Source: Betaproteobacteria bacterium
GTDB lineage: Bacteria; Pseudomonadota; Gammaproteobacteria; Burkholderiales; Burkholderiaceae_F
Assembly: GCA_016861185.1 (NCBI GenBank)
Contig: BOKW01000001.1
Location: 434,001 to 498,000, forward strand
DNA: 64,000 nucleotides
Reading direction: 5' to 3'
How positions within the stretch are numbered: the stretch's first letter is position 1; each line of letters begins with the position of its first letter. The notes below the pieces were generated by a model. The model made no database searches, was not told where the DNA came from, and was given only the letters and a program-made list of their open reading frames with translations. The position numbers were made by a program, and so were the translations under genes. Shown here in pieces: positions 51,933-61,091 of this stretch.

Positions 51933-53669
51933 CTACATCCGCTCGGGCGCAGAGACGCCGATCAGCCGCAGGCCGTTGCGCAGCACCTGCCTCGTCGCGA
52001 GCAGCAGCGCCAGCCGCGCCTTGCGGGTCGACTCTTCGTCGACCAGAACGCGCTCGGCATTGTAGTAGCCGTGAAAATCGGCCGCGAGGTCCTTCAGGTA
52101 GAACGCGATCTGATGCGGCGCGAGTTCCTCCGCCGCCGCGCGCACCGTGTCCGGAAACGCCGCCAGCCGCGCGAGCAGCGCCTGTTCGCGCGGATTGACG
52201 AGCGCTGCGAGGCTCACGTGCAGTGCGCCGTCTTCGTCGAGCGCCGCGCCCGACGACGCGGCCTGCTGCAGCACCGAGCAGATCCGCGCGTGCGCGTACT
52301 GCACGTAGTAGACGGGGTTCTCCTCGCTCTGCGCGAGCGCCAGGTCGACGTCGAACACGAACTCGGTGTCGGGCTTGCGCGAGACGAGGAAGAAGCGCAC
52401 CGCGTCGCGGCCGACCCAGTCGAGCAGGTCGCGCAGCGTGACGTAGCTGCCGGCGCGCTTGCTCATCTTCACTTCCTCGCCGCCGCGCATCACGCGCACC
52501 ATCTTGTGCAGCAAGTAGTCCGGGTAGCCCTTCGGCACCGCCACGCCGAGCGACTTCGCGGCCGCCTGCACGCCGGCGCGCACGCGCGCGACCGTGCCGT
52601 GGTGATCCGAGCCCTGCACGTTGATCACCTTGGCGAAGCCGCGCTGGAACTTGTTGACGTGATACGCGACATCCGGCACGAAGTAGGTGTACGTGCCGTC
52701 GGACTTGCGCATCACGCGGTCCTTGTCGTCGACCATCTTCTCGCCGGGGCGGCCGACGTCGCCGATCTCGGTCGTCTTCAGCCACAGCGCGCCTTCGGCC
52801 TCGAAGGTCATGCCCGAGTCGATCATCGCGCGCACGGCGGCATCGACCTTGCCGTCGGCGTACAGCGAAGACTCCAGATAGAAGTGGTCGAAGCTCACGC
52901 CGAAGGCCGCCAGATCGACGTCCTGCTCGTGCCGCAGATAGGCGACCGCGAAGCGGCGGATGTTGTCGAGGTCGTTGACGTCGCCCGAGGCGACGACCGG
53001 CGAGCCGTCGCGCGCGGTTTCGGTCTTCTTCTCCAGGAACTCGCGTGCAATGTCGACGATGTAGTCGCCGCGATAGCCGGTCTCGGGGAATTCGACCGTC
53101 TCGCCCTTCAGTTCCTTCGCGCGCGCCTGCACCGAGCGGGCGAGATTCTCGATCTGCACGCCGGCGTCGTTGTAGTAGAACTCGCGCAGCACTTCGTAGC
53201 CCTGCGCGGCGAGCACGTTGGCGAGCGCATCGCCGAGCGCGGCCTGCCGCGCGTGGCCGACGTGCAGCGGCCCGGTCGGATTCGCCGAGACGAACTCGAC
53301 CATCACCTTCTCGCCCGCGTGCGCGGAGCTGGTGCCGTAGCACTGCCGCTCGCGCAGCACGACGCGCACGACCTCCTGCTTGGCGGCGGCGGCGATGCGC
53401 AGGTTGATGAAACCGGGGCCGGCGACCTCGACCGACTCGATCAGCCCGTTCGCCGCCGGATTGACGCGCAGCGCGTCAGCGATCGCATTCGCCACCTCGC
53501 GCGGATTCTTCTTCAGCGCCTTCGCGACCTGCAGCGCGACGTTGCACGCCAGATCGCCGTGCGACTCGACCTTCGGCCGCTCGAGCTGCACCGGCACGCC
53601 GGCGCCGCCGAGGCCGGCGAGCGCCTGCTCGATCAGCGCGATCACGCGTTGTTTCTGTTCGGGAAGCAT
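51933..53669 (-). CDS. argS: Arginyl-tRNA synthetase
   Basis: A 578-residue class I aminoacyl-tRNA synthetase, the normal ArgS length. The HIGH motif is [19 protein letters not shown] near residue 130; the KMSKS motif appears as [13 protein letters not shown]; the N-terminal Add1 domain ([19 protein letters not shown]) and the C-terminal DALR domain ([28 protein letters not shown]) are present. It charges tRNA-Arg in the cytoplasm. It is followed by the SPOR gene after 35 bases. The upstream M23 peptidase gene is 71 bases away. Confidence 0.97.
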   Translation of the reverse strand: MLPEQKQRVIALIEQALAGLGGAGVPVQLERPKVESHGDLACNVALQVAKALKKNPREVANAIADALRVNPAANGLIESVEVAGPGFINLRIAAAAKQEVVRVVLRERQCYGTSSAHAGEKVMVEFVSANPTGPLHVGHARQAALGDALANVLAAQGYEVLREFYYNDAGVQIENLARSVQARAKELKGETVEFPETGYRGDYIVDIAREFLEKKTETARDGSPVVASGDVNDLDNIRRFAVAYLRHEQDVDLAAFGVSFDHFYLESSLYADGKVDAAVRAMIDSGMTFEAEGALWLKTTEIGDVGRPGEKMVDDKDRVMRKSDGTYTYFVPDVAYHVNKFQRGFAKVINVQGSDHHGTVARVRAGVQAAAKSLGVAVPKGYPDYLLHKMVRVMRGGEEVKMSKRAGSYVTLRDLLDWVGRDAVRFFLVSRKPDTEFVFDVDLALAQSEENPVYYVQYAHARICSVLQQAASSGAALDEDGALHVSLAALVNPREQALLARLAAFPDTVRAAAEELAPHQIAFYLKDLAADFHGYYNAERVLVDEESTRKARLALLLATRQVLRNGLRLIGVSAPERM

Positions 53670-53740
53670 CCGTGCGGCCGGCGACGGGAAAGGCGCGGAT
53701 TCTACCGGCGCGCTTCACCGGCGCCGCGCGTCGCGCGCCG

Positions 53741-55051
53741 CTACGAGCGCTGCGATGCCCGATCGACCGGAACGCTTTCCGCGCCTTCTTCGCGCGGCGG
53801 TTGCGCGCCGGGCTCGGCCGCGCGCTCCAGGCGCCCGAGCAGTTCGCGCGCACGAGCCGTGAAGGACGCGCGCTGCGCGGCGGGGATCGGCTCGCCCGGC
53901 AGGAACTTCTCGGCGAGCGGATTCACGAACCTGCCGTTCCGCGACACGCGGTAGTCGAGGTGCGGCCCGGTCGAAAGCCCCGTCGATCCGACGTAGCCGA
54001 TCACCTGCTTCTGCGCGACGCGCGCGCCGGGGCGCACGCCCTTCGCGATGCGCGACAGGTGGTTGTAGTAGGTCTTGTAGCCGGCGCGATGGCGCAGCAG
54101 CACCTGGATGCCGTTGCCGCCCTTGCGGCCGGCGAACTCGACCGTGCCGTCCGCCACCGCCCACACCGGCGTGCCGGTCGGCGCCGCGTAGTCGATCGCC
54201 AGATGCGGCCGCACGCCGCCCAGCACCGGATGCGGGCGCCGGTACGTGAAGCCCGAGCTGATGCGCGAGAACTGCAGCGGCGAGCGCAGGAACATCCTCT
54301 TCAGCGAGCGGCCGTCGGGGTCGTAGTAGGCCGTGCGGTCGCCGACCTCGAAGGCCACGCCGGCGAGCGTCCCGTCCTCGGTCAGGTACTGCGCGGCGAG
54401 GATGCGGCCGTCCTCGACGAACGCGCCGTTCGCGTAACGCGCCTCGACCAGCAGCCGGAAGCGATCGCCGGCGCGCGTGTCGGCGGTGAAGTCGAAGCTC
54501 GATTCGAAGATCTGCACGAGATCGAGCATCGTCTGCGCGCCGATCGCGCCCGCGTCGACGGCATCCCACAGCGAGTTGCGGACCTCGCCTTCACGGATCT
54601 CGGTGCGGATCTCCGGCGTGACCTCCGTGCGCTCGACCGTCCAGTCGGCCTGCCCGCGGGTCGCGTGGAAGCGCTGCCACGCGCTCGGCGCGTAGGCGAC
54701 GGCGACAATGCGCTCGCCGGCATCGCGCGACAGTTCGAGCCGATCGCCCGCGCGCATGCGGCGCAGGTTGGCGCCGGCCTCGCGCAGGCCCTTCGCGACC
54801 GCATGCGCCTCGGCAGCCGACAGGCCGCTGCGCATGAGCACATCGGCCAGCGTGTCGCGGCGGCGCAGCTCGACAGTTTCGGTCCGCAGCGCCGGCGCCC
54901 CGGGTGCGGCGGCGGCGACGGGCTGTTCGGCAGGAGGAAGGGCAGGGACCGCGGCCTGCTCGGGCTGCGCGACATCCGACGGCCAGACATGCCAACCGAT
55001 CGACCCCGCGAGCCCGACGATCCCGAGAACGGCGAGGATGCGTCGAATCAT
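53741..55051 (-). CDS. M23-family metallopeptidase / murein endopeptidase-like protein
   Basis: A 436-residue envelope protein: N-terminal membrane or signal segment (IRRILAVLGIVGLAGSIGWHV), a helical LysM-like/OapA-type region, and a C-terminal LytM domain about residues 290-400 with GVRPHLAIDYAAPTGTPVWAVADG, and GLSTGPHLDYRV. In active M23 peptidases the last motif is HLH; here it is HLD, a change I have seen in relatives of betaproteobacteria, so activity is uncertain. It probably acts on peptidoglycan at the inner membrane or is an activator of amidases. The ATG at 55051 gives the shortest plausible export signal. It lies upstream of argS on the same strand, 71 bases apart. Confidence 0.85.
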   Translation of the reverse strand: MIRRILAVLGIVGLAGSIGWHVWPSDVAQPEQAAVPALPPAEQPVAAAAPGAPALRTETVELRRRDTLADVLMRSGLSAAEAHAVAKGLREAGANLRRMRAGDRLELSRDAGERIVAVAYAPSAWQRFHATRGQADWTVERTEVTPEIRTEIREGEVRNSLWDAVDAGAIGAQTMLDLVQIFESSFDFTADTRAGDRFRLLVEARYANGAFVEDGRILAAQYLTEDGTLAGVAFEVGDRTAYYDPDGRSLKRMFLRSPLQFSRISSGFTYRRPHPVLGGVRPHLAIDYAAPTGTPVWAVADGTVEFAGRKGGNGIQVLLRHRAGYKTYYNHLSRIAKGVRPGARVAQKQVIGYVGSTGLSTGPHLDYRVSRNGRFVNPLAEKFLPGEPIPAAQRASFTARARELLGRLERAAEPGAQPPREEGAESVPVDRASQRS

Positions 55052-55295
55052 CGGGCGGATGATAAGTGCACCGGGGCGCGCTCGAACCCAGTGCAGCGCA
55101 TTTGCGAGCTGCGGCGAGATCGACACCGCTTGGCGGGTCTCGCTGATTGGCGCGGAGGGGTCGTTCACACCGAGCGCGAACGGTCCGCTGGCGACCTACA
55201 GGATTCCCGCAAGCGGCCGCTCAGAGCACGGCTTAACGTAGAATTCAACAGCGACGCGCCGCTTGCGGGGTGCCCGTTGCAGCGCCGAGCTGGAG

Positions 55296-55799
55296 CTAAT
55301 TGCTTCCGAATACCTTCCAGGCGGCTGTGCCGATGCTTGTTGTCCAAAGCAGCGTTGAGATTTCTTGCGGCAACCGGTGCCTTCGTTTGTGATTCACTAC
55401 TATGGTCGGGCGCATGGGGGAGAAAGTCTTCACACCTTTGCTGTTGTAGGGCGGTGAGCAGAAGTAGATTAGAAGACGTTCAGCGCGGGCGATCTTGTCC
55501 TCCCACTCTGGCCACCGATCCTCGGTCATGACGGTCGTTCCACCCAAGCGACCAAGATAGGCGGTTACACCGGATGCTTCCCATTCCGTCCACTCGTATT
55601 GATGCTCGCGCAGACGTTCACCAAACGGACGATCCTGCGCTTTCCCGATGTACAGGAGAACGTCTGCGCCATGTACGCTGTGCGTGCCATAGAGCTGATA
55701 GACGCCGTAGTCGGCGGCCCCGTGCATTCGCGAGACGACGTCCTCAACAGGGAAGGGACCATCCCAGGCGATCTCGATCACTTCCAGCGACTCTGCCAT
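55296..55799 (-). CDS. GIY-YIG nuclease-like protein
   Basis: A 167-residue protein. GVYQLYGTHSVHGADVLLYIGKA about residues 32-54 is the GIY-YIG core with tyrosines, Arg in ERLREHQYEW, Glu in KIARAERLLIYF and an Asn in PPYNSKGVK, all in the positions of the single-strand-cleaving nuclease fold. It is otherwise unlike UvrC or SLX4-type family members. The function may be DNA cleavage in a mobile or defence setting. Base composition is lower in GC than the neighbours, and the gene next to it on the left (across a 240-base gap) is the M23 peptidase. It is likely horizontally acquired. Confidence 0.68.
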   Translation of the reverse strand: MAESLEVIEIAWDGPFPVEDVVSRMHGAADYGVYQLYGTHSVHGADVLLYIGKAQDRPFGERLREHQYEWTEWEASGVTAYLGRLGGTTVMTEDRWPEWEDKIARAERLLIYFCSPPYNSKGVKTFSPMRPTIVVNHKRRHRLPQEISTLLWTTSIGTAAWKVFGSN

Positions 55800-56215
55800 C
55801 AGTCACTCCTCATCATGAGTCCAAACGGCTTGTATTGACCTGCACTGCACGATAACAAACGGATTCGCCAGATATGAATCGCCGGGTCAAGGCGAACAAA
55901 CCGGGTGCTGGCGCGGCAGATCATCAGATTCCCCGCGCAGGTAATGTGATAAGAGGCCAGCAAATCTAGCACTTGACCACCGGCGATGAAGCGGCCTCTG
56001 CATGCAACGGACTCGCAGTGAGAATCACTATTCGCGACATTGGTGCTTTGAGCGTCAGCCCGATGGACAGTCACTCCTCCGTGCGACGGCATGCCCTTAC
56101 CCGGGAGGCCGGTAGAGTGGTGCGATGGGCCTTCAGAGTTCATTCACCATTCAGAAGAATGCGGCTCGAACATGTGCGGCCCGTATTCCCGGCCAGTGCA
56201 GAGACTGGTTCGCGG
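55800..56215. other. Non-coding gap within the small low-GC island
   Basis: About 415 bases between the GIY-YIG-like gene and the orphan gene. A frame on the minus strand (55799-56143) is open but has no ribosome binding site or recognisable domain, so I do not call it. No repeat or RNA is visible. Confidence 0.5.
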
Positions 56216-56974
56216 TCAGACTTCACGTCTCGCCCTAGGCGGCAAGAAGACTTCAAGTTGCCGCTTGCCACTGCGAAGCCTGATGGCCTCTACGCTCTCC
56301 GCGAGATAGGCAACCTCTGGGACGAAGAGAAGCACTTCCTTCATCAGGTCGCTTGTGAGCGCAGGTGGCGAGACGCTCCCAAGTCGGGAAGCGACCTCAC
56401 GTTGATCTCCAAATCGATCGAACTGGATCAATGAATCCCAGTGACGGTCGTCGAATAGCACCAACGTTCGCACTCGCCCAGAGGGGATGCGATGGCGCAT
56501 GCAGGGTCGGCCGATCGCTTTGGCGAGATCGGGATCTGCCACCGCTGAAACCACAATTTCGACGTCAAGCCCGAAGTTCCATTTGATCCAATCGCCGAGA
56601 CTCTTACCCACCTGAGCCCCAAAGTCTCGCTCATTGATCTCGCTTTCGATCCAAGTGGCAAGATCAGGCGACCAGCGCGATATTTTTCGGTCCAGAAGCG
56701 ACAGCGCCCGCCATTGGGCCTCCGTGGGAGCCGGCTCGTTCGCCCAAGCATCGCGGTAGCTGTCTTCGATTGCTCGCTTGGCCATGACCGCGAGCTGGAG
56801 CGCGCTCTCCAACCGATGGAACTCTTCACTCGCTGGAGTCGACAGCCGATGCAGCAGGTCAAGACGTGGCGAAATGGAGTTGGACGCCTCGACGGCAGCC
56901 TCTCGCATCATCTCGAACGCGATACGACGTTTCAGCAGAAAGCGGTAACGCGGTTCGCCTGTCATGGTCGTCAT
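56216..56974 (-). CDS. Orphan hypothetical protein
   Basis: A 252-residue protein without a family I recognise. It is helical at the start (RFLLKRRIAFEMMREAAVEASNSISPRLDLLHRL) and has a mixed part with DWIKWNFGLDVEIVVSAVADPDLAKA and RVRTLVLFDDRHWDSLIQFDRF. There is no signal or membrane segment. The start is uncertain: ATG 56974 or 56965; neither has a strong ribosome binding site, and the frame extends to 57043. It shares the lower GC of the GIY-YIG-like gene and is read in the same direction, so the two may have come in together. Confidence 0.6.
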   Translation of the reverse strand: MTTMTGEPRYRFLLKRRIAFEMMREAAVEASNSISPRLDLLHRLSTPASEEFHRLESALQLAVMAKRAIEDSYRDAWANEPAPTEAQWRALSLLDRKISRWSPDLATWIESEINERDFGAQVGKSLGDWIKWNFGLDVEIVVSAVADPDLAKAIGRPCMRHRIPSGRVRTLVLFDDRHWDSLIQFDRFGDQREVASRLGSVSPPALTSDLMKEVLLFVPEVAYLAESVEAIRLRSGKRQLEVFLPPRARREV

Positions 56975-57220
56975 GGGTTCTTGCTGTACATCGGGCGGGA
57001 GGGGTCGAACACAGAAAGCAGTATGCGCCGAGTGGTGGCTCACCAGTTGAGCCCAAGCTATGGAGTTGCAGCTGCCACGGCGCGAGCCACCAGTTAAAGC
57101 CGGGTTTATGCAGCGAGCTGGGCTCTGCTCATGGTCGGACTCGGAAGCAAATCGCCCCCCCTCGTAGCAGATCCCGACTGAGACCGCATTCCTGCGAGCG
57201 GCGCAACCCCCCCCTCGCGA

Positions 57221-58591
57221 TCACCCCTCCCCCCGCCGCGTAACCTTCTCGCGCAGCGTGACGAATTCCTCCGCCGCGGTCGGATGGATGCCGACGGTGG
57301 CGTCGAAGTCGGCCTTGGTCAGTTTCGCCTTCACCGCGATGCCGATGGCCTGGATGATCTCGGGCGCGTCGGTGCCGACCATGTGTGCGCCGACGACGCG
57401 CTGACTCGCGGTGTCGACGACGAGCTTCATCAGCGTGCGCTCGTCGCGTCCGGACAGGGTGTGCTTCATCGGCCGGAAGTCGGTCTTGTAGACGTCGATC
57501 GCGCGGTACGTCGCCAGCGCCTGTGCTTCGGTGAGGCCCACCGTGCCGATCGGCGGCTGGCTGAACACGGCGGTGGGCACGTCGGCGTGATCGGCTTCGG
57601 TCGGGCGGCCGCCGAAGAGCGTCTGCGCGACTGCGGCGCCCTCGCGGATCGCCACCGGCGTGAGCTGCAAGCGGTGCGTGACGTCGCCCACGGCATGGAT
57701 GTGCGGCACGTTGGTGCGCGAGTAACCGTCCACGTAGACCGCGCCGTCGCGGGTCAACTGCACGCCGGCGGCTTCGAGGCCGAGGCGCTCGGTGTTCGGC
57801 ACGCGCCCTGTGGCGAACATCACGCCGTCGGCGGTCAACGATCCGCCGCGGTCGAGCGCGACTTCGATCGCGCCGTCGCCGCGCTTCGTCAGCGCCGCTG
57901 GCGGGGCGTTCAGCAGGATGCGGATGCCCTTCTTCTCCATCTCGGCGTGCAGGAAGTGGCGTACGTCGTCGTCGAAGCCGCGCAGGAACTCCGGCCCGCG
58001 ATAGGCGAGCGTGACCTCGCAGCCCAGGCCGTTGAAGATGCCCGCGAACTCGACCGCGATGTAGCCGCCGCCGAGGATCGCGATGCGCCGTGGCAGCTCG
58101 GGCAGGTGAAACGCCTCGTTGGACGTGAAGCCGAGTTCGTGGCCCGGGATGGCCGGCACGAACGGGCGGCCGCCGGTGGCGATCAGGATGTGCTGGGCCG
58201 TGAAGCGTTGCGCGCCGACCTCCATCGTGTGCGGATCGAGCAGGCGCGCATGGGCGGCGTGGATCGTCACGCCCGCCTTCTCCAGCAGATTGCGATAGAC
58301 GCCTTCGAGCCGCACGATCTCGCGGTCCTTGTTCGCGATCAACTGCGGCCACGAAAAGCGCGCGCCGTCGATCGACCAGCCGTAGCCGGCGGCGTCCTCC
58401 AGCTCCTCGCGCACGTGCGCGGCGTACACGAGCAGCTTCTTGGGCACGCAGCCGCGGATCACGCAGGTGCCGCCGAGCCGGTCGCGTTCGGCCAGGCCGA
58501 CGCGCGCACCGAAGCCCGCGCTCATGCGCGCGGCGCGCACGCCGCCGGAGCCGCCGCCGATGACGAAAAGGTCGTAGTCGTAGCCTTGCAT
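57221..58591 (-). CDS. gor: Glutathione-disulfide reductase
   Basis: A 456-residue flavoprotein disulfide reductase. It has the FAD motif VIGGGSGGVRAARMSA near residue 10, the redox-active disulfide GGTCVIRGCVPKKLLVYA near residue 41, NADPH-side GGGYIAVEFAGIF, and the C-terminal HPTAAEEFVTLRE, with the catalytic His-Glu pair. It regenerates reduced glutathione with NADPH. It lies alone, with a plus-strand VOC gene upstream. The gor gene is a good match for the several glutathione-dependent enzymes seen elsewhere in the window (GST, Gpx, HCCA isomerase). Confidence 0.94.
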   Translation of the reverse strand: MQGYDYDLFVIGGGSGGVRAARMSAGFGARVGLAERDRLGGTCVIRGCVPKKLLVYAAHVREELEDAAGYGWSIDGARFSWPQLIANKDREIVRLEGVYRNLLEKAGVTIHAAHARLLDPHTMEVGAQRFTAQHILIATGGRPFVPAIPGHELGFTSNEAFHLPELPRRIAILGGGYIAVEFAGIFNGLGCEVTLAYRGPEFLRGFDDDVRHFLHAEMEKKGIRILLNAPPAALTKRGDGAIEVALDRGGSLTADGVMFATGRVPNTERLGLEAAGVQLTRDGAVYVDGYSRTNVPHIHAVGDVTHRLQLTPVAIREGAAVAQTLFGGRPTEADHADVPTAVFSQPPIGTVGLTEAQALATYRAIDVYKTDFRPMKHTLSGRDERTLMKLVVDTASQRVVGAHMVGTDAPEIIQAIGIAVKAKLTKADFDATVGIHPTAAEEFVTLREKVTRRGEG

Positions 58592-58698
58592 CGCGTCTCC
58601 TCCGGTGGGCGCGGGCCGATGCCGGCATTCTGACGCTTCGCCGCGAGCGCGCCGCGCGTGCTTAAATCTGCCGTCGCCCGCGCGAATCGCCCGCCCCC

Positions 58699-59337
58699 AT
58701 GCTGCGCTCCGAACCCGATCATCTGGTCGTCGCCTGCGCCGATCTCGAGCAGGGTTCGGCCTGGGCGGTCGAGACGCTCGGCGCCGAGCCGCAACCGGGC
58801 GGACAACACGCGACGATGGGCACGCACAACCGGCTGCTGAAGCTCGGCCCGCGCGTGTACCTGGAGCTGCTCGCGATCGATCCGCAGGCCGCGCCGCCGG
58901 CGCATCCGCGCTGGTTTGCGCTCGACGATCCGGCCGTGCAGGCGCGCGCGGCGCGTTCGCCTTTTCTGCTGACCTGGGTCGCGTCGACGACCGACATCGT
59001 CGAGGCGGTCACGCGCGTGCCGGCGCTCGGCGAGCCGCGCGCGTTCACCCGCAACGCCTACGCCTGGCGGCTGACGGTGACCGAAGACGGCGCGCTGCCT
59101 TTCGGCGGCGTGCTGCCGGCGGCGATCGAATGGAGCGGCGCGCATCCGTGCGACGCGCTCGAAGAGCGCGGCTGCGCGCTGGTCGAGCTGCGGCTGTCGC
59201 ATCCGGTCGCGACCAGCGTGCTGCCGCTGTTTCGCGAGCTGCGCATCGCCGGCCCGGTGCAACTGAAACCCGGGCCGAAGTCTCTGTGCGCCGTGCTGCG
59301 CACGCCGCGCGGCGAAGTCGAACTGCGCAACGCCTGA
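58699..59337 (+). CDS. Glyoxalase-like (VOC) domain protein
   Basis: A 212-residue protein of the Glyoxalase-like (VOC) fold. MLRSEPDHLVVACADLEQGSAWAVETLG begins the fold, and GQHATMGTHNRLLKLGPRVYLELLAID follows with a potential metal ligand His and Glu; further VOC strands are VASTTDIV and PFGGVLPAAIEWSG. Such proteins are of unknown function or act in small-molecule metabolism. The ATG at 58699 has no obvious ribosome binding site. It is divergent from gor (about 110 bases apart). Confidence 0.82.
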   Translation: MLRSEPDHLVVACADLEQGSAWAVETLGAEPQPGGQHATMGTHNRLLKLGPRVYLELLAIDPQAAPPAHPRWFALDDPAVQARAARSPFLLTWVASTTDIVEAVTRVPALGEPRAFTRNAYAWRLTVTEDGALPFGGVLPAAIEWSGAHPCDALEERGCALVELRLSHPVATSVLPLFRELRIAGPVQLKPGPKSLCAVLRTPRGEVELRNA

Positions 59338-59602
59338 GGAGCGCGTCCGGATCGACGCGGCACTGCCCTCGCGCGATCGAACTCGCGCGCCCCGCCGACA
59401 GTCGGTTTCGTGCGACGCATCATGCGCGTGGGCTGCGGCATGTCAATGCCTGCGCTTGCGACCCGGCCCGGTGCGCGGGCTTCCGCGTGCGAGCGCCAGC
59501 GAAGCTTGATCGCAGTCAATGAGGCGTCCCCGCCGGCCCCGTACGTTGCAGTCTGACGATGCGCCGTGCATGGCCGGCGCCGCCCGGATCGAGGAGATCT
59601 CA

Positions 59603-60034
59603 GTGTTCACGCAGCAGGTCAGGAACATCATGGAGCAGCGCAAACTGCTCACGGCGCCGCCGCAGACCACCGTGCTGCAGGCGGCGGCGATGATGGCGAA
59701 AAAACACGTCGGCGCGGTGCTCGTCGTCGAAGAAGAGCGCCTGATCGGCATCTTCACCGAGCGCGACGCGGTGTTCCGCGTGATCGCGCGCAAGCTTGAT
59801 CCGGCGATCACGCAGCTTGCCGACGTGATGACGCGCGATCCGAAGACCATCTCGCCGAACAGGTCCTTCGGCCACGCGATGCTGCTGATGCATGAGAACC
59901 ACTGCCGCCATCTGCCGGTCGTCGAAGACGGCAAGCCGGTCGGCATCGTGTCGTCGCGCAACGCGCTCGACCCGGATCTCGAGGAGTTCGTCGCCGAGGA
60001 GCGGCGCCGCAAGCACATCCAGGAAACGCGCTGA
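59603..60034 (+). CDS. CBS-domain protein
   Basis: A 143-residue protein with two CBS domains: TVLQAAAMMAKKHVGAVLVVEEERLIGIFTERDAVF and MTRDPKTISPNRSFGHAMLLMHENHCRHLPVVEDGKPVGIVSSRNAL. CBS pairs bind adenine nucleotides and regulate partner proteins. I chose the GTG at 59603 because GAGGAG lies six bases upstream; earlier ATGs at 59519 or 59570 lack a ribosome binding site. It is convergent with the asparaginase gene, 27 bases apart. The partner is unknown. Confidence 0.85.
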   Translation: MFTQQVRNIMEQRKLLTAPPQTTVLQAAAMMAKKHVGAVLVVEEERLIGIFTERDAVFRVIARKLDPAITQLADVMTRDPKTISPNRSFGHAMLLMHENHCRHLPVVEDGKPVGIVSSRNALDPDLEEFVAEERRRKHIQETR

Positions 60035-60061
60035 AGCCGCCGCGCCGCGGCGCGGGCGGGA

Positions 60062-61063
60062 TCAGCGCAGCCGCGGCAGCGAAAAACGCGGCTCCACCTC
60101 GCCGACGACGATGCCGCGGTAGTTGCGGAGCGCGCGGCCAGCGAACGGCGCGAGCGGCGTCTTTTCCGGCGCGTCGAGCAGTCCGAGCTGCTGCAGAACC
60201 GCGACCGTTGCGACGTGCAGCGCGCGCGAGTTGCCGTCGGCGACGCGAGTGGCGATGCCGATGCCGAGGCTGGCCACGCCGATCGCCTGCACGCCGTCGG
60301 CGCCGATCTTGCTGACCCAGTCGCCGCGGCCCGTCTGCATCAGCGCCAGATCGCTGCGCGCGGTGCCGGACACCAGATCGGGATGGCGCTTCATCGCGTA
60401 GGCGAGCGCCGCGAGCGCGGGCGTGGCGCCGAGCGCAAGCTGGCAGAAGACATGCGCGAGCCGCGCGAGCGGCAGCGCGTAGTTGGGCGCGCTGCAACCG
60501 TCGATGCCCATCGGCAGCGCCACGCCCGGCGCGAAGCGCTGCACGGCTTCGCGAACGCGCCGTTGACCCGGCGCGTCAGGATCGAGGTAGTTCGCGAGCG
60601 GCGCACCGTGCAGCCGGCAGAAGCCGAGGAAGCCGCTGTGCTTGCCCGAGCAGTTGTGATGGAGCTGGTTCCAGCGCGCGCCGGGCGGCATCTGCGACGC
60701 CGTCGCGGTGAAGTAGGTCGGCGGATGGCAGCCGCACTGCAGGTCGGACTCGCGCGCGTCGATGCGCTCGAGCATGCGCGCGGCGACGTCGACGTGCACC
60801 TGCTCGCCGCTGTGGCTCGCGCACATCAGCGCCAGCTCGTGCGACGTGAAGCCGAAGCGCTCCATGCCGCCGTCCTCGACGAAGGGCAGCGCCTGCAGCG
60901 GCTTCAGCGCCGAGCGCGTGAAGTTCAGGCCTTCGGGGTCGCCGACCCCGGCAATGAGTTTCCCCGCGTGATCGACGACCGCGATCGAGCCGGGGTGAAC
61001 GAGTTCAGGAAATCCGCCGCGCGTGACGACGACGAGCGGGACGTGCTTGGGCGCTGCATGCAT
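60062..61063 (-). CDS. Asparaginase of the Rhizobium-type (Asparaginase II) family
   Basis: A 333-residue protein of the PF06089-type asparaginase family (related to Rhizobium etli enzyme ReAV), unlike the classical AnsB type. Typical blocks are GSIAVVDHAGKLIAGVGDPE, RSALKPLQALPFVEDG (Ser-Lys pair), CASHSGEQVHVDVAARML, HHNCSGKHSGFLGFCRLHG, GIDGCSAPNYALPLARLA and GNSRALHVATVAVL. A conserved Cys/Lys zinc site is proposed in this family; the Cys in LHHNCSGKHSG and the Cys of IDGCSAPN are candidates. It would hydrolyse L-asparagine to aspartate and ammonia in the cytoplasm. Confidence 0.87.
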   Translation of the reverse strand: MHAAPKHVPLVVVTRGGFPELVHPGSIAVVDHAGKLIAGVGDPEGLNFTRSALKPLQALPFVEDGGMERFGFTSHELALMCASHSGEQVHVDVAARMLERIDARESDLQCGCHPPTYFTATASQMPPGARWNQLHHNCSGKHSGFLGFCRLHGAPLANYLDPDAPGQRRVREAVQRFAPGVALPMGIDGCSAPNYALPLARLAHVFCQLALGATPALAALAYAMKRHPDLVSGTARSDLALMQTGRGDWVSKIGADGVQAIGVASLGIGIATRVADGNSRALHVATVAVLQQLGLLDAPEKTPLAPFAGRALRNYRGIVVGEVEPRFSLPRLR

Positions 61064-61091
61064 CGGGGAGGGCGCTGCCGGTGGCGATTTG

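Noticed and set aside
55060-55295. Possible tRNA or other RNA gene between the M23 and GIY-YIG genes
   Set aside because: No cloverleaf, no T-loop sequence and no CCA end could be found by eye on either strand.
55799-56143. Open frame on the minus strand upstream of the GIY-YIG-like gene
   Set aside because: No ribosome binding site, mixed composition and no domain; treated as non-coding.
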